This document shows, one piece after another, positions 25,999-35,486 of a stretch of 64,000 bases of DNA; the stretch's first letter is position 1, and every line of letters starts with the position of its first letter. A program made the translations under genes and the position numbers. A model generated the notes under the pieces. That model saw only the letters and a program-made list of their open reading frames with translations. It was not told the DNA's origin and searched no databases. The DNA is taken from contig NZ_CP066775.1 in assembly GCF_009754905.2 (NCBI RefSeq), positions 372,001 to 436,000 of the forward strand. Direction: 5' to 3'. The DNA is from Mucilaginibacter ginkgonis. Its GTDB lineage: Bacteria > Bacteroidota > Bacteroidia > Sphingobacteriales > Sphingobacteriaceae.

Positions 25999-28245
25999 AT
26001 GCGTTACGTGGCGTTATTTCTATTCGTTTTATCTAACCTTAATGGGAACGCGCAGCGGCGCAGTTTTGAAGGTTCGGTGTATGCCGACGTTTCTCATCTT
26101 CCTTTAGAAGACGTAACTGTGCACCTCTTTCCCGGTAACCAGGCAGTATCGACCGACATTAACGGCATATACAAATTCAGGAATGTGTCAAGGTTTATAG
26201 ATAGTGTCAAGATAACGGCCGTAGGTTATAAGACAATTACATTGAAGGGTAGCTCGTTAAGAAACGGCAGCAGCGTTTACCTTACTGAGCAACAGACCAT
26301 GTTGTCTGACATAACAATAACGGGAAACACACCAAATCCCTATAAAGGAATAAGCGATATCGACATAAAGATGCGTGGTGTTTCGAACTCACAGGAAGTG
26401 CTGCGCATCGTACCAGGTTTGTTTATCGGCCAGCATCAGGGAGGTGGTAAAGCTGAACAGATATTCTTACGCGGGTTCGACAACGACCATGGTACAGATA
26501 TTAATTTGAGCGTAGACGGAATGCTCATTAATATGGTTTCGCATGCGCATGGACAGGGTTATGCAGACAGCCACTTTATTATCCCCGAAACAATAGAAAG
26601 TACGACTTATAAGAAAGGGCCATATGATGCTGAAAAAGGTGATCTTGCGGTAACCGGCTCTGTAGACTTCCATACTTTCGATGCGTTAAGCAACAACCTT
26701 ATAAAGGCTGAGGTAGGTCAGTTTAATACTTACCGCATTCTTGGAATGGCAAATTTGTTAGACAGCGCCTCGCGAGCTAAACAGCGTTCTTGGTATGCAG
26801 CTTCAGAGTACCGTTACAGCGATAGTTACTTTGACAACCCCCAGCATTTTAACAGGTTCAACTTCTTCACTAAATACCACGGACACCTGTCAAAGAACAA
26901 TGTATTTAGTATAGCGGCCTCGACCTTTTACAGCAAATGGAATGCTTCAGGTCAGATACCGGAAAGTGCAGTTGCCAAACGCGAGGTTGGTTTTTACGGC
27001 GCTTTAGATCCTAATGAGGGAGGTGTAACCTCAAGAACGAACTTTAATGCACAATTGCTCACCATCTTACCGAATAATGATGTAATTAAGAATCAACTTT
27101 ACTACTCCAATTACAAATTCGACCTGCATACCAACTTTACTTTTTATTTAGTTGATACCGTCAATGGTGATGAGATAAGACAGCGTGAAAGCCGCAACCT
27201 TTTTGGCTATTATGGCAGCTACCTGCACGAAGGTTTGTTAGGAGAAATGAGGCTCACAACAGATGCAGGTGTACAATTAAGATTTGATGCTACAAATAAT
27301 TCAGAGCTATCACATACCGTAAGCCGTTACACAGTTGTAAACCCAATTAAGTTAGGCGATGTGTTGGAGACAGCGAATGGATTGTATCTAAATGAGACGC
27401 TTAAGATAAGTCCGAAACTTACGTTAAATGCAGGTTTAAGGTACGATCACTTGACGTACAGGTATAACAATAAACTCGCCACTGACAGTACCTTTAACGG
27501 CATAGGTATTTACAAGGCAGCCAACGGAACCTTAAGCCCTAAACTAAACACTTATTATCAAGTGAGTTCTAAAACACAGCTTTACTTGTTTCTGGGAAAG
27601 GGCTTTCATTCTAATGATGCGAGAGTAATAGTTGCTCAGACCCATGGACCAACTCTACCATCGGCTTACAGTTTAGATCTTGGAACTGTTTTAAAGCCCG
27701 GCTCAAACTTACTATTAAACGCAGCATTGTGGTACAGCTACCTCGAGAAAGAATATGTTTATGGAGGAGATGGCGGTACTGTAGAGTTTAGCGGAGCAAC
27801 GCGCCGTATGGGCTTTGACCTTTCCGCAAGATACCAACCTTTAAAGCCTTTATTATTTGATGCAGATGTGAATTATGCTCATGGGCGAGCGGTAGATGGT
27901 GGGTACATCCCGCTTGCTCCGGTTTGGAGTAGCACAGGCGGGCTAACCTGTACTTCACAATCAGGTTTAAATGGCAGCCTGCGTTACCGTTATCTTGCTG
28001 ACCGGCCCGCTAATGAGGACTATAGTTTAACAGCAACAGGTTATTTTATAAATGACCTCGTTCTTAACTACACTAAGGGGAAGTATGAGATAGGTATCAC
28101 TATAAATAATTTGTTTAACGTCAGGTGGAAAGAAACACAGTTTGAAACAATTACACGTTTAAAAAGTCAGGCTGCTGTCGATGGTATCGCTTTTACACCA
28201 GGGACTAAGTTTGCAGCGCTCGCACATTTTGCTTTAAAACTGTGA
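25999..28245 (+). CDS. TonB-dependent outer-membrane receptor
   Basis: This 748-residue receptor has a signal peptide ending near NGNAQ and a carboxypeptidase-like beta-sandwich (about 22-100, FEGSVYADVSHLPLEDVTV). The plug has QEVLRIVPGLFIGQHQGGGK and EQIFLRGFDNDHGTDINLSVDGM (about 130-175), and the barrel ends in FAALAHFALKL. No SusD partner is present, so this is a single-component importer for a metal chelate or small molecule rather than a polysaccharide utilisation receptor. The plug contains a His-rich stretch (MVSHAHGQGYADSHF). Together with the HupE-like partner it suggests metal import. Confidence 0.9.
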   Translation: MRYVALFLFVLSNLNGNAQRRSFEGSVYADVSHLPLEDVTVHLFPGNQAVSTDINGIYKFRNVSRFIDSVKITAVGYKTITLKGSSLRNGSSVYLTEQQTMLSDITITGNTPNPYKGISDIDIKMRGVSNSQEVLRIVPGLFIGQHQGGGKAEQIFLRGFDNDHGTDINLSVDGMLINMVSHAHGQGYADSHFIIPETIESTTYKKGPYDAEKGDLAVTGSVDFHTFDALSNNLIKAEVGQFNTYRILGMANLLDSASRAKQRSWYAASEYRYSDSYFDNPQHFNRFNFFTKYHGHLSKNNVFSIAASTFYSKWNASGQIPESAVAKREVGFYGALDPNEGGVTSRTNFNAQLLTILPNNDVIKNQLYYSNYKFDLHTNFTFYLVDTVNGDEIRQRESRNLFGYYGSYLHEGLLGEMRLTTDAGVQLRFDATNNSELSHTVSRYTVVNPIKLGDVLETANGLYLNETLKISPKLTLNAGLRYDHLTYRYNNKLATDSTFNGIGIYKAANGTLSPKLNTYYQVSSKTQLYLFLGKGFHSNDARVIVAQTHGPTLPSAYSLDLGTVLKPGSNLLLNAALWYSYLEKEYVYGGDGGTVEFSGATRRMGFDLSARYQPLKPLLFDADVNYAHGRAVDGGYIPLAPVWSSTGGLTCTSQSGLNGSLRYRYLADRPANEDYSLTATGYFINDLVLNYTKGKYEIGITINNLFNVRWKETQFETITRLKSQAAVDGIAFTPGTKFAALAHFALKL

Positions 28246-28397
28246 TGCATCAGCAATCGATAATAATTACTAATGATCTACTTTGAATCAAAGGAAAAAT
28301 TTTGAATATCGGGTGATCCTTGAAACTGCCTTTAAGATTATAATTCAGGCGCCACCAATTTGAAGGTTAAGAATATTTAAAGACACATTACTGTGAT

Positions 28398-29018
28398 CTA
28401 TCTGCTTCGATTCAAACCATCTGTGCTCGAATCATCTCCCGGTTTTATGATCAGGGCCCTTTCGAAGTACGGGCGCGCTTCTTGTTTTCTTCCGCTCATC
28501 AACAAGCTCCAGCCAAGCATATGATTACCATCATAGTCAAAAGGATATAATGTAGCCACGATCCGGAAACATTTTATTGCCGCGTCAAACTGTTTACGGT
28601 TATAATAGATCACACCTAACCAATAATTAGCCTGCGTATTTTGCGGATCGATCTTTAAGATAGCATTATATTGCTCAGCTATCTTGTTAGTGTTTTGCAA
28701 AAATGCAAGCGGCTTTATGTAACCAAATTTTGCCTCGATAGCGCCCGGGCGCAGCTCAACCGCTTTTTGATAATAAGTTTGCGAGGCGTTATAGTTCTTG
28801 TTTAAATAATGCAGCCAACCCAGCCTGATGTTCACTTCATAGCTGTTATCTGCGTAATAGGGTATGATGTCTGCTATTGCAGCGGTGTAATTTTTATTGG
28901 TTTCATTGCCGTAGCTATTATGAAAAGCTTTTTGCAGCACGGCATTTGTCTGCGCTTGTGAGATCACAGTTTGCGCCAGTACTAAAATAAGTAAAAAGGT
29001 TTTTCTTAAAATTTCCAT
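28398..29018 (-). CDS. Secreted TPR protein
   Basis: This 206-residue protein has a signal peptide (cleavage near VISQAQ) and four to five TPR motifs, for example NVRLGWLHYLNKNYNASQTYYQ-like and ANYWLGVIYYNRKQFDAAIKCF. It is periplasmic. It is the last gene of the operon that starts with the receiver protein near 35.4 kb, and it overlaps the preceding gene by 13 bp. A scaffold role for the beta-barrel protein encoded just before it is plausible but unproven. Confidence 0.75.
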   Translation of the reverse strand: MEILRKTFLLILVLAQTVISQAQTNAVLQKAFHNSYGNETNKNYTAAIADIIPYYADNSYEVNIRLGWLHYLNKNYNASQTYYQKAVELRPGAIEAKFGYIKPLAFLQNTNKIAEQYNAILKIDPQNTQANYWLGVIYYNRKQFDAAIKCFRIVATLYPFDYDGNHMLGWSLLMSGRKQEARPYFERALIIKPGDDSSTDGLNRSR

Positions 29019-30208
29019 GCAACGCCTGCCGTAATTGAATGCTGGCCGTAGTTGTCCAGCCGGTAAATATCATATTTGGTTTCGTAAGTATAATTTATTT
29101 GCAGCATTGTGTGCAAATTTAGCCGATAAAAAAACGTAGCGCCGGTTTTAAATTTGGTTGGGTCTATCGCGTTGTAAATATATAAACCATCTGCGTCTAC
29201 ATAGTTTTCGAGGTTGCCTAAGGTTATGTTAGCTTCTAACCAGGTTTTGCGGCCTGTCTTAAAGCCAATTGATTGACCGAAAATAAATTCGGTTGCTGAA
29301 TTATAACTTTTTAAGGAAGCCTTGCTAATAGTATACAGGTTTAAATTTCCGTTTGAATACCAGGTCAGTTGAGCATTATATTGCAATAATCGCGAACTAT
29401 AAATGCTGCCCAAGTTAATATCCGCTTGCAGGTCTGTATATCGGCCACCAGTATAAATGAAGCCTAAAACACCAATATTGCTGTTATAAGTTGTACCGGC
29501 GTAATTAGTATTTAAATAATGATACGCACTAAGCAGTGTAAATTTTTGGTTTAAAGAATAGCGGGCTTTTAAAAAATATTCTATCTGGCTATCATCATTC
29601 ACACGAGTGTTAACCGGTCCCAAAATTCCTGGCGGATTTACGTTGACGGCCGGCCCGTTAACTTTTTGATTAAAGTAAATTACCGATTGGTCTAACAAGA
29701 GATGCCAGCCAACCCGATTGCTTAATCCTGCACGTGTATACAATCCGGTTTGGCGGCCTGCACTTTCCGGTGCTTTGATTCCGGCTTCCAAAGCGGCACA
29801 TGTAAAGGCAAACCTGGCGATGCCCTCTTTCTTTAGTGTCGCTGAATCCAGATACGCGGCATTTGCAAAAGACCCGGGCTCATTGTTGAGATACAGGTTA
29901 CAAAAATAAGCATAGTATCTTGCAACAGGTGCGTAACTATCCGCGGTGATAATGGCATTGTATTGTTGCAGTGCAGCTTTGTAGTCCTCAGTAACAAAGC
30001 GGGCATAAGCCAGCCGATACCGTAGTAACTGGAAATCCAATCCCGTTGCCAAAGCAGAATCAGCGTAAGCGATTAATTTTTGCCACTCGCCCGCTTTGTA
30101 AAGTTCGTAAGATATAGTATCGGCGTGGATATAAGGATCCTGCTGCGCTTTAAGCGCAAATGCCTGCAGCAGCAACGCCAACACGATCACATATTTCCGG
30201 TAAGCCAT
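29006..30208 (-). CDS. YaiO-like TPR plus outer-membrane beta-barrel protein
   Basis: This 400-residue protein has a signal peptide (ALLLQAFALKAQ) and TPR-like helices at about residues 30-140. A region from about 155 to 400 alternates short polar turns with amphipathic strands and ends in aromatic Phe (SITAGVAWKF), as outer-membrane barrels do. The layout matches the YaiO group, whose function is not well known. It overlaps its upstream neighbour by 22 bp. In this operon it is the only candidate for passage through the outer membrane. Confidence 0.68.
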   Translation of the reverse strand: MAYRKYVIVLALLLQAFALKAQQDPYIHADTISYELYKAGEWQKLIAYADSALATGLDFQLLRYRLAYARFVTEDYKAALQQYNAIITADSYAPVARYYAYFCNLYLNNEPGSFANAAYLDSATLKKEGIARFAFTCAALEAGIKAPESAGRQTGLYTRAGLSNRVGWHLLLDQSVIYFNQKVNGPAVNVNPPGILGPVNTRVNDDSQIEYFLKARYSLNQKFTLLSAYHYLNTNYAGTTYNSNIGVLGFIYTGGRYTDLQADINLGSIYSSRLLQYNAQLTWYSNGNLNLYTISKASLKSYNSATEFIFGQSIGFKTGRKTWLEANITLGNLENYVDADGLYIYNAIDPTKFKTGATFFYRLNLHTMLQINYTYETKYDIYRLDNYGQHSITAGVAWKF

Positions 30209-32328
30209 TCTACGTGGATCTTATTGTTCGAATTTTTACTCGTAAAACTGCTAATGCGTTGACCATTGATGAGAATACTGCCATCTGCAATGGTACTGCC
30301 ATTTTTTATCCTTTCACTATGGATGACCAATTCGCCTGCGCGCGATTCTGCTTGACTGTGATGAGTTATTTCGTTAAAAATAAAAAACGGTGCCACAATA
30401 TCCTGAAGCCACATGGCCGGGGTATTATCCATATCAACCAGCGGAAAATGATCAGTCATTGATGTTTGCTCGCGAAACCAAACGTTAAAGGCCGTCAGGT
30501 AAAACTGGTACAACAGCGAACCTTTATCGCCATTAAAACTAGTGAAATAAAAACGGTTGCCGTTATTAATAAAATATGCTGCAGCCCCCGTTTCACGACT
30601 GTACAGATAATTTTGATATAATCCATTAGTGACAGACTCTATTGTTTCCGTCCTTTCTGCAGACTTCATCTTCGCGACGTAGCCGGGTTGAAAATCAAAA
30701 GCTTTTTTAATTGACGCGTTGGCGAGGAAATTATTAACGTGGCAGCCCTCAATTGGTGTAGCGGTTGATGCGATTTGCAGCACGCCACCCTCATCCACCA
30801 TTTCATAAACGGCGAGCGGGTAGGCCAGCGTCTTTGAACCGATGTAAGGTGTAGCTTGTACCTGGAAATGCAAGTGGGGTTCAGGCGAGCGGCCCGAATT
30901 ACCACACAAGCCTAACAGATCACCTGTACTAACCCATTGCCCAACCTTGACGGCGATTGAATCTTTTTTAAGATGCGATACCTTGGAGTACAAGCCGTCG
31001 ATGTGTTTGATGACAACCGTGTTACCCCAGTTTTCAGTCAGATTTACCTCGCCGATGATATTATCTTCGATATGGTTTACTACGGCTTCGATTACGCCAT
31101 CGCCGCAGGCCAAAACCGGTTTGTTGTAACAATAAAAATCTCCCGGTTCAATGCCCGGATATTTGTAAGTATTGCCATCACTGTCTGTGATCACAAAATC
31201 AAGGGCATGGCCCCAATCGCCCAAATGTGTAATAGAGCCATTATATCCTTGCGACACCGTCCACCGGCCCATGAACGGTAAGACCAGAGGAAAATAATCG
31301 AGCCTGGCAAGACGCTTCTTTTGATTTATAAACTGGTAAAGGTTTCGTTCAGGCGAATAATGCTGAACAACCACCGGTTGCGGTTTACCCGACGATTGGC
31401 GCGATTTTACGAAATATAGTAAGGCGAAATTGACGATGCAAAACGGCAGGGAAAATACCGGGAGGGAGTGTAACCCTAACAACGTACTTAATGCATTTAC
31501 CAATAAAAATAGAGCAGGGATACTGATAACGGCGCACAGGTATGATCTCCAAGAGGGGATTAAAAAAAAACTACCGATGGCGATTGTCGCCATTATGAAA
31601 TTTGCGCCAAGATGATAGTAACTAACGCCGTCCGGATAGATATGAAAGGCTGAATTAAACGCAATGGCCGTTAAAAAACCGGTCACAGAAAGTGTAAATC
31701 CGATCCTGGAATGTATAAGCAGTCCTAAAGCGACGCCGATACCCGTTATTACATTGCATTGGAAAAGCACCGCGCTTAACGACCTGAAATAAAGGCATAG
31801 GCTACCCGGCATGGCGTCGCAGAGGTACTGATGTAATAATCCAATTTTGTTTTGACCGGTGTAGATCTCTTGCAGAAGCGCACTGTCCTTTTGTAATAAG
31901 CCGGTATTGAAGATGCTGTTTGCAGCCGCTAAAACGATCCAAAAGGTTACTATGAAGGGGAGAGACAAAATTGGCAGATTAACCTTAGCCAACCGTTGTA
32001 CTAATATGCCCGATAGCAACACCACCATCAATGATGCTACCAGGTACCAAAGAATAAAATGAGTATTTATATGATAAAAAGAGCCAAATGCCAACCCTAA
32101 CAGCAAACTGTTGAAACTATAGACGCCCGTGCGCAGATTAGCTTGATCAAAACCCAAGACTTGCGCCATTATGAGTGAAAATAGCACGCCCGCAAATCCG
32201 CACAGGCCGGCAACAGGGTTTAGTATAGACACGCAAAGCAAAATAAAGCCGAACACAGTGCTCTGCGAAAAAAACAGAATCGAATAGGTGTTAAATACCG
32301 ACTTTAAATATGTCAGTAAATTTTTCAA
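30187..32328 (-). CDS. Urea-transporter-like membrane domain fused to an M23 peptidase
   Basis: This is a 713-residue two-part protein. Residues 1-310 contain about ten membrane helices with urea transporter (UT family) features such as NLRTGVYSFNSLLLGLAFG and the internal-repeat echo FLTAIAFNSAFH. Residues about 340-480 are a peptidase M23 (lysostaphin-like) domain with QGYNGSITHLGDWGHALDF, then GNTVVIKH, LLGLCGNSGRSP and HLHFQVQ. The Asp of HALDF and the HLH pair are expected zinc ligands. The last 230 residues are unassigned. The start overlaps the end of the decarboxylase gene by 4 bp (ATGA). It places a channel for small amides and a periplasmic glycyl or peptidoglycan peptidase in one chain. 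Confidence 0.82.
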   Translation of the reverse strand: MKNLLTYLKSVFNTYSILFFSQSTVFGFILLCVSILNPVAGLCGFAGVLFSLIMAQVLGFDQANLRTGVYSFNSLLLGLAFGSFYHINTHFILWYLVASLMVVLLSGILVQRLAKVNLPILSLPFIVTFWIVLAAANSIFNTGLLQKDSALLQEIYTGQNKIGLLHQYLCDAMPGSLCLYFRSLSAVLFQCNVITGIGVALGLLIHSRIGFTLSVTGFLTAIAFNSAFHIYPDGVSYYHLGANFIMATIAIGSFFLIPSWRSYLCAVISIPALFLLVNALSTLLGLHSLPVFSLPFCIVNFALLYFVKSRQSSGKPQPVVVQHYSPERNLYQFINQKKRLARLDYFPLVLPFMGRWTVSQGYNGSITHLGDWGHALDFVITDSDGNTYKYPGIEPGDFYCYNKPVLACGDGVIEAVVNHIEDNIIGEVNLTENWGNTVVIKHIDGLYSKVSHLKKDSIAVKVGQWVSTGDLLGLCGNSGRSPEPHLHFQVQATPYIGSKTLAYPLAVYEMVDEGGVLQIASTATPIEGCHVNNFLANASIKKAFDFQPGYVAKMKSAERTETIESVTNGLYQNYLYSRETGAAAYFINNGNRFYFTSFNGDKGSLLYQFYLTAFNVWFREQTSMTDHFPLVDMDNTPAMWLQDIVAPFFIFNEITHHSQAESRAGELVIHSERIKNGSTIADGSILINGQRISSFTSKNSNNKIHVEWLTGNM

Positions 32329-33680
32329 ATGCCGGCGTTCAAATGAGCAGGTAACTGCTCAGGGGTTTCTACATATTCGAGTGTTTCATTAGCGCGAATC
32401 AAATGTGTTTGCTCATGTTCATCTATAAGTACCACAGCCGGGCGGGTGGTGATAAATTGCATCCACTGGGTCATGTTATATGCTCCAACTTTGTGAACCA
32501 CCAAATGATCACCCGGATTCATGACCGGCAGATTTATTTGCTCCCGAATCATGTCGATATTCATGCATAAAGGGCCGAAGATGGCCATATTCTCGGTGTG
32601 TGGTTCAAAATCTCCCGCGGGCGAAATTTGGTGATCATACCATAGGGATGTAAATAAAGTGTTGACCCCAAAATCGACCACAAGCGAGCGGCGGCCGTCC
32701 CCCAAGCGTTTGTTGGCTAAAACCGTCCCAGCCAGGTGGCCGGCGTCATCTATCAACATGCGGCCGGATTCCAGGATAAGCATCGGCAATTCGTATTTTT
32801 CGAATCCTGCATTTAGTAAGGCATTACTAATGGCTTCGGCATAATCGTCCGCATTGGGCACTGTATCTACAGCCGGCAAGTAAGCGCCTTTTAACGTATT
32901 GGTCGACGCGAACCCACCACCTAAATCAAGGTATTCGATCATATGCTTTAGCTCATTTTTGCATCGCAAGGCCAAGGCTGAAAGCTTTTGCGCAGCAGTA
33001 CGATATGCACTTACAGCAGTTACATAAGTCCCTATGTGGCAATGCAGCCCCACCAGTTGCAACGGGCTTGATTTAATTACTTTGTCAATCGCGGTCCACG
33101 CTTCGCCGTTTTCATAGTTAAAGCCAAACCTGTCCCACAACGGGTAGGTGCCCGTATCCATATTTACCCTAACAGCAACACGCGGTTTGTTTTTTGTTTG
33201 GTAGCCCAGCGTTATCAATTGCTGCAACTCGTCAAAATGGTCAATATGGATAAGTGAATCGTTTTCGATAGCCAGGTGCAAATCTTCTTTACTTTTCGCG
33301 GGGCCATTAAAAATGATCTTATTGCCCGGCATACCATTACCCAGCGCCTTGCGATATTCAAAGCCCGATACTACTTCTGCCCAGCTACCTTCGGCATGAA
33401 ATATTTTACAAACAGCGTTAATGTAGTTGGTCTTGTAACTCCAGGCAAACTGCACTTTTGGATAGCGGGTACTAAACGCACGGTAAGCAGAGCGGTAGTT
33501 ACGCCTAACCTGTTTCTCCGACAACACAAAAACGGGGGAGCCGTAATCTTCAATAAGCGCCTTTACAGGCACGCCGGCAATTTCCTTAACAGGCTGTACG
33601 CCGGTGTAGCTGCCAAATTTATTGATCGTGTTGGCGTTGAGTTTCTTTAGAACGGGGCGTTCATAGATAAGCTTTGGCAT
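32325..33680 (-). CDS. Fold-III PLP-dependent decarboxylase (DAP/ornithine decarboxylase-like)
   Basis: This 451-residue enzyme has the pattern of group IV decarboxylases. The PLP lysine is in FAWSYKTNYI, followed by GLHCHIGTYV, the phosphate-binding YLDLGGGFAS and ESGRMLIDDAG (the EPGR position). A C-terminal beta domain carries GPLCMNIDMI and VGAYNMTQW. It would decarboxylate, or less likely racemise, a basic or meso amino acid. It is longer and more divergent than housekeeping LysA, and it lies between an ATP-grasp ligase and the transporter-peptidase. A biosynthetic role specific to this operon is therefore more likely than lysine synthesis. It overlaps the ATP-grasp gene by 20 bp. Confidence 0.84.
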   Translation of the reverse strand: MPKLIYERPVLKKLNANTINKFGSYTGVQPVKEIAGVPVKALIEDYGSPVFVLSEKQVRRNYRSAYRAFSTRYPKVQFAWSYKTNYINAVCKIFHAEGSWAEVVSGFEYRKALGNGMPGNKIIFNGPAKSKEDLHLAIENDSLIHIDHFDELQQLITLGYQTKNKPRVAVRVNMDTGTYPLWDRFGFNYENGEAWTAIDKVIKSSPLQLVGLHCHIGTYVTAVSAYRTAAQKLSALALRCKNELKHMIEYLDLGGGFASTNTLKGAYLPAVDTVPNADDYAEAISNALLNAGFEKYELPMLILESGRMLIDDAGHLAGTVLANKRLGDGRRSLVVDFGVNTLFTSLWYDHQISPAGDFEPHTENMAIFGPLCMNIDMIREQINLPVMNPGDHLVVHKVGAYNMTQWMQFITTRPAVVLIDEHEQTHLIRANETLEYVETPEQLPAHLNAGI

Positions 33681-34743
33681 TTTTATTTGTTTTAAGCTCG
33701 CCGAAGGCGCTCATTTGCTGGAAATCTGAAATATCCACCACATTGTCCCATGAATAGCGGACAAACATTTTTCCTGTCTGATACGCTGTCATCTTTTGCG
33801 GTTGATGGCCCAATGCCATCTGCACTAACACCTCGGGCTGGTTCTGGCCCGCGGCTGCTGTAAGGTATATCCATGCCGGGAAACGCGGATTAATCTCGAG
33901 AATATATAACTGTCCGTCCGCACCGCGCACGATCTCCAGTTCGTAGCCGCCGCGCCATTTTGTTGCGCCGGCAAATTTGTCTGCGAGAGCAATCAACTGA
34001 TCGTCTTCGATAGTTACACCTGCCCAGGCCTTACCTTTATCTGTTATATAAAGTTTCCGCATTGGTACGATGCTTAGATTATAACCTTCACCATCTCCTA
34101 TGGCGGCGATGTTGATCTCTGTGCCGCTTATAAATTGCTGGGCTATTACCGGCAATCCCCATTTTGCGCTCAACTCATAAAAAGCTTTTCGGGCGGAGTC
34201 TGCGTTGTGAGCAATTGTTGCTTCATAATACTTACCTTTTATAACAAGCGGATAGCTCAATTTTTCCGCCGCAGTGTAGAGTTCCGCTTCGTTATTTATC
34301 AGCCTGTCGTGCGGAACGTTTAAACCTAATTTGTTACCTAACCGGTTTAGGTTCACTTTATCACGCATGTTCAATTGCTCATGAGATGGCAAAAACATAG
34401 CAATTCCAAACTTTCGAAGCCTTTTTTCAATACTGATGAAATTGTGAAGCTCTGCATCAAAATTAGGGATGACTACGTTAATCGTTTCTTCGGAGTGTAT
34501 TTGCGCTATACGTGAAGCAAGCGCTTCGGCACCTGCTGAAGGGTAGGGAATCTGGTAAGTTTTTTCTATCAAACCCGGAACGTATATACCTGCCTCCAAT
34601 GCTTCGTAAGCCAAACCAATTATACGCAGCCCTACGCCAAACGCTTCTTTCAGCGCACGTGCAACTGCAACACCGGGGCCGGGGTTGTCATTAGCGTTAA
34701 GGCCGGTTACTGCAACACAAATTTCAGCGTAAATGTCTCCCAT
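33661..34743 (-). CDS. ATP-grasp ligase
   Basis: This 360-residue protein has the carbamoyl-phosphate-synthase/PylC-like ATP-grasp fold. The N-terminal Rossmann-like part contains VAVTGLNANDNPGPGVAVAR. The nucleotide lid is around YPLVIKGKYYEATI, FISGTEINIAAI and ELEIVRGADGQLYILEINPR, where the final Glu and Asn bind magnesium. Such enzymes join a carboxylate to an amine through an acyl phosphate. With a PqqD-like protein one base upstream and a decarboxylase overlapping downstream, the product is probably an amide or small peptide. Substrates cannot be read from the sequence. Confidence 0.84.
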   Translation of the reverse strand: MGDIYAEICVAVTGLNANDNPGPGVAVARALKEAFGVGLRIIGLAYEALEAGIYVPGLIEKTYQIPYPSAGAEALASRIAQIHSEETINVVIPNFDAELHNFISIEKRLRKFGIAMFLPSHEQLNMRDKVNLNRLGNKLGLNVPHDRLINNEAELYTAAEKLSYPLVIKGKYYEATIAHNADSARKAFYELSAKWGLPVIAQQFISGTEINIAAIGDGEGYNLSIVPMRKLYITDKGKAWAGVTIEDDQLIALADKFAGATKWRGGYELEIVRGADGQLYILEINPRFPAWIYLTAAAGQNQPEVLVQMALGHQPQKMTAYQTGKMFVRYSWDNVVDISDFQQMSAFGELKTNKNAKAYL

Positions 34744-34744
34744 G

Positions 34745-34987
34745 TTACACTTCTAAAAGATTTGCCTGTTTTAATTGCTGTATCAAATCGTCCCAGTCGC
34801 GGTCAAGACGGGCTGTATCCACGTCATAATGTTCCAGGATGAAGTTTTTAATTTGTGCCTCGGTTTCGCCGTTTTTCATCGCGGCCAAAATAAAAGATGC
34901 CATGCCATTACACGAAAATGAATCGCCTGTAGCAGGATTGAAAATAAGACCACTTTCGCTAGTGGCAACATTTGGTTTAATTTTCAT
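34745..34987 (-). CDS. PqqD-like small protein
   Basis: About 80 residues: KIKPNVATSESGLIFNPATG, then a winged-helix part through LEHYDVDTARLDRDWDDLIQ to QLKQANLLEV. This is the PqqD fold, known elsewhere as a peptide-binding chaperone (RiPP recognition element). ATG 34987 is preferred to the in-frame TTG at 34993. It ends one base before the ATP-grasp gene. It may present a precursor peptide or a carrier-bound substrate, but no precursor gene is visible between the neighbours. Confidence 0.8.
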   Translation of the reverse strand: MKIKPNVATSESGLIFNPATGDSFSCNGMASFILAAMKNGETEAQIKNFILEHYDVDTARLDRDWDDLIQQLKQANLLEV

Positions 34988-35006
34988 TGGCAATATGAGT
35001 ATATAA

Positions 35007-35384
35007 TTAAGAGGCCATCAAGTAATCTATCCTTGTTGCTAAAACATTCATATCGAGTGGTTTAACAAAGAGGGCATCATATCTGTAAGCATCCAACTTA
35101 ACTTTCGATGTTTTAAAAGCAGTTACTATAATTATTGGTATTGTGTGCAGTAGCTCATCATCTTTTAAATCCTGACATATTAGCCCGCAATCGTTGCCAA
35201 TTAAAAGGTAATCTAAAATTATCAGATCGGGTGAGATAAACTTTGCCTTTTGATAGACAGAGTTCGAATCATAAATTATATGAATATCAAAGTCCCCGTG
35301 TTCTGAAATTTGATTTATAGTGGAGAGCATTCTCCAATCCTGGTCTAATACTAGAATCTTTTTTTTAGTTAATGAGCCACTCAT
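35007..35384 (-). CDS. Stand-alone response-regulator receiver protein
   Basis: This 125-residue CheY-like receiver has an acidic pocket at LVLDQD (Asp 14, Asp 16) and phosphoacceptor Asp 58 in LIILDYLL. It also has the conserved Thr (VTAF) and Lys (FVKPLD). There is no output domain. It is 19-20 bp upstream of the PqqD-like gene and probably the first gene of that operon. It could regulate the system by protein contact, or carry phosphate from the LytS-type kinase encoded nearby. Confidence 0.82.
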   Translation of the reverse strand: MSGSLTKKKILVLDQDWRMLSTINQISEHGDFDIHIIYDSNSVYQKAKFISPDLIILDYLLIGNDCGLICQDLKDDELLHTIPIIIVTAFKTSKVKLDAYRYDALFVKPLDMNVLATRIDYLMAS

Positions 35385-35486
35385 AATAATAGGGTTTTAT
35401 TACCTTATAAAATTGCAGCCTTGAGTAAAAAATAGCGATACTTTGTCTTTAAATAACGACAATTAATCGATGAATTAATAGTTATG

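Noticed and set aside
32325..33680. Decarboxylase as the lysine pathway enzyme LysA.
   Set aside because: It is embedded by gene overlap in an operon with PqqD-like, ATP-grasp and transporter-peptidase genes and is more divergent and longer than usual LysA; the substrate is left open.
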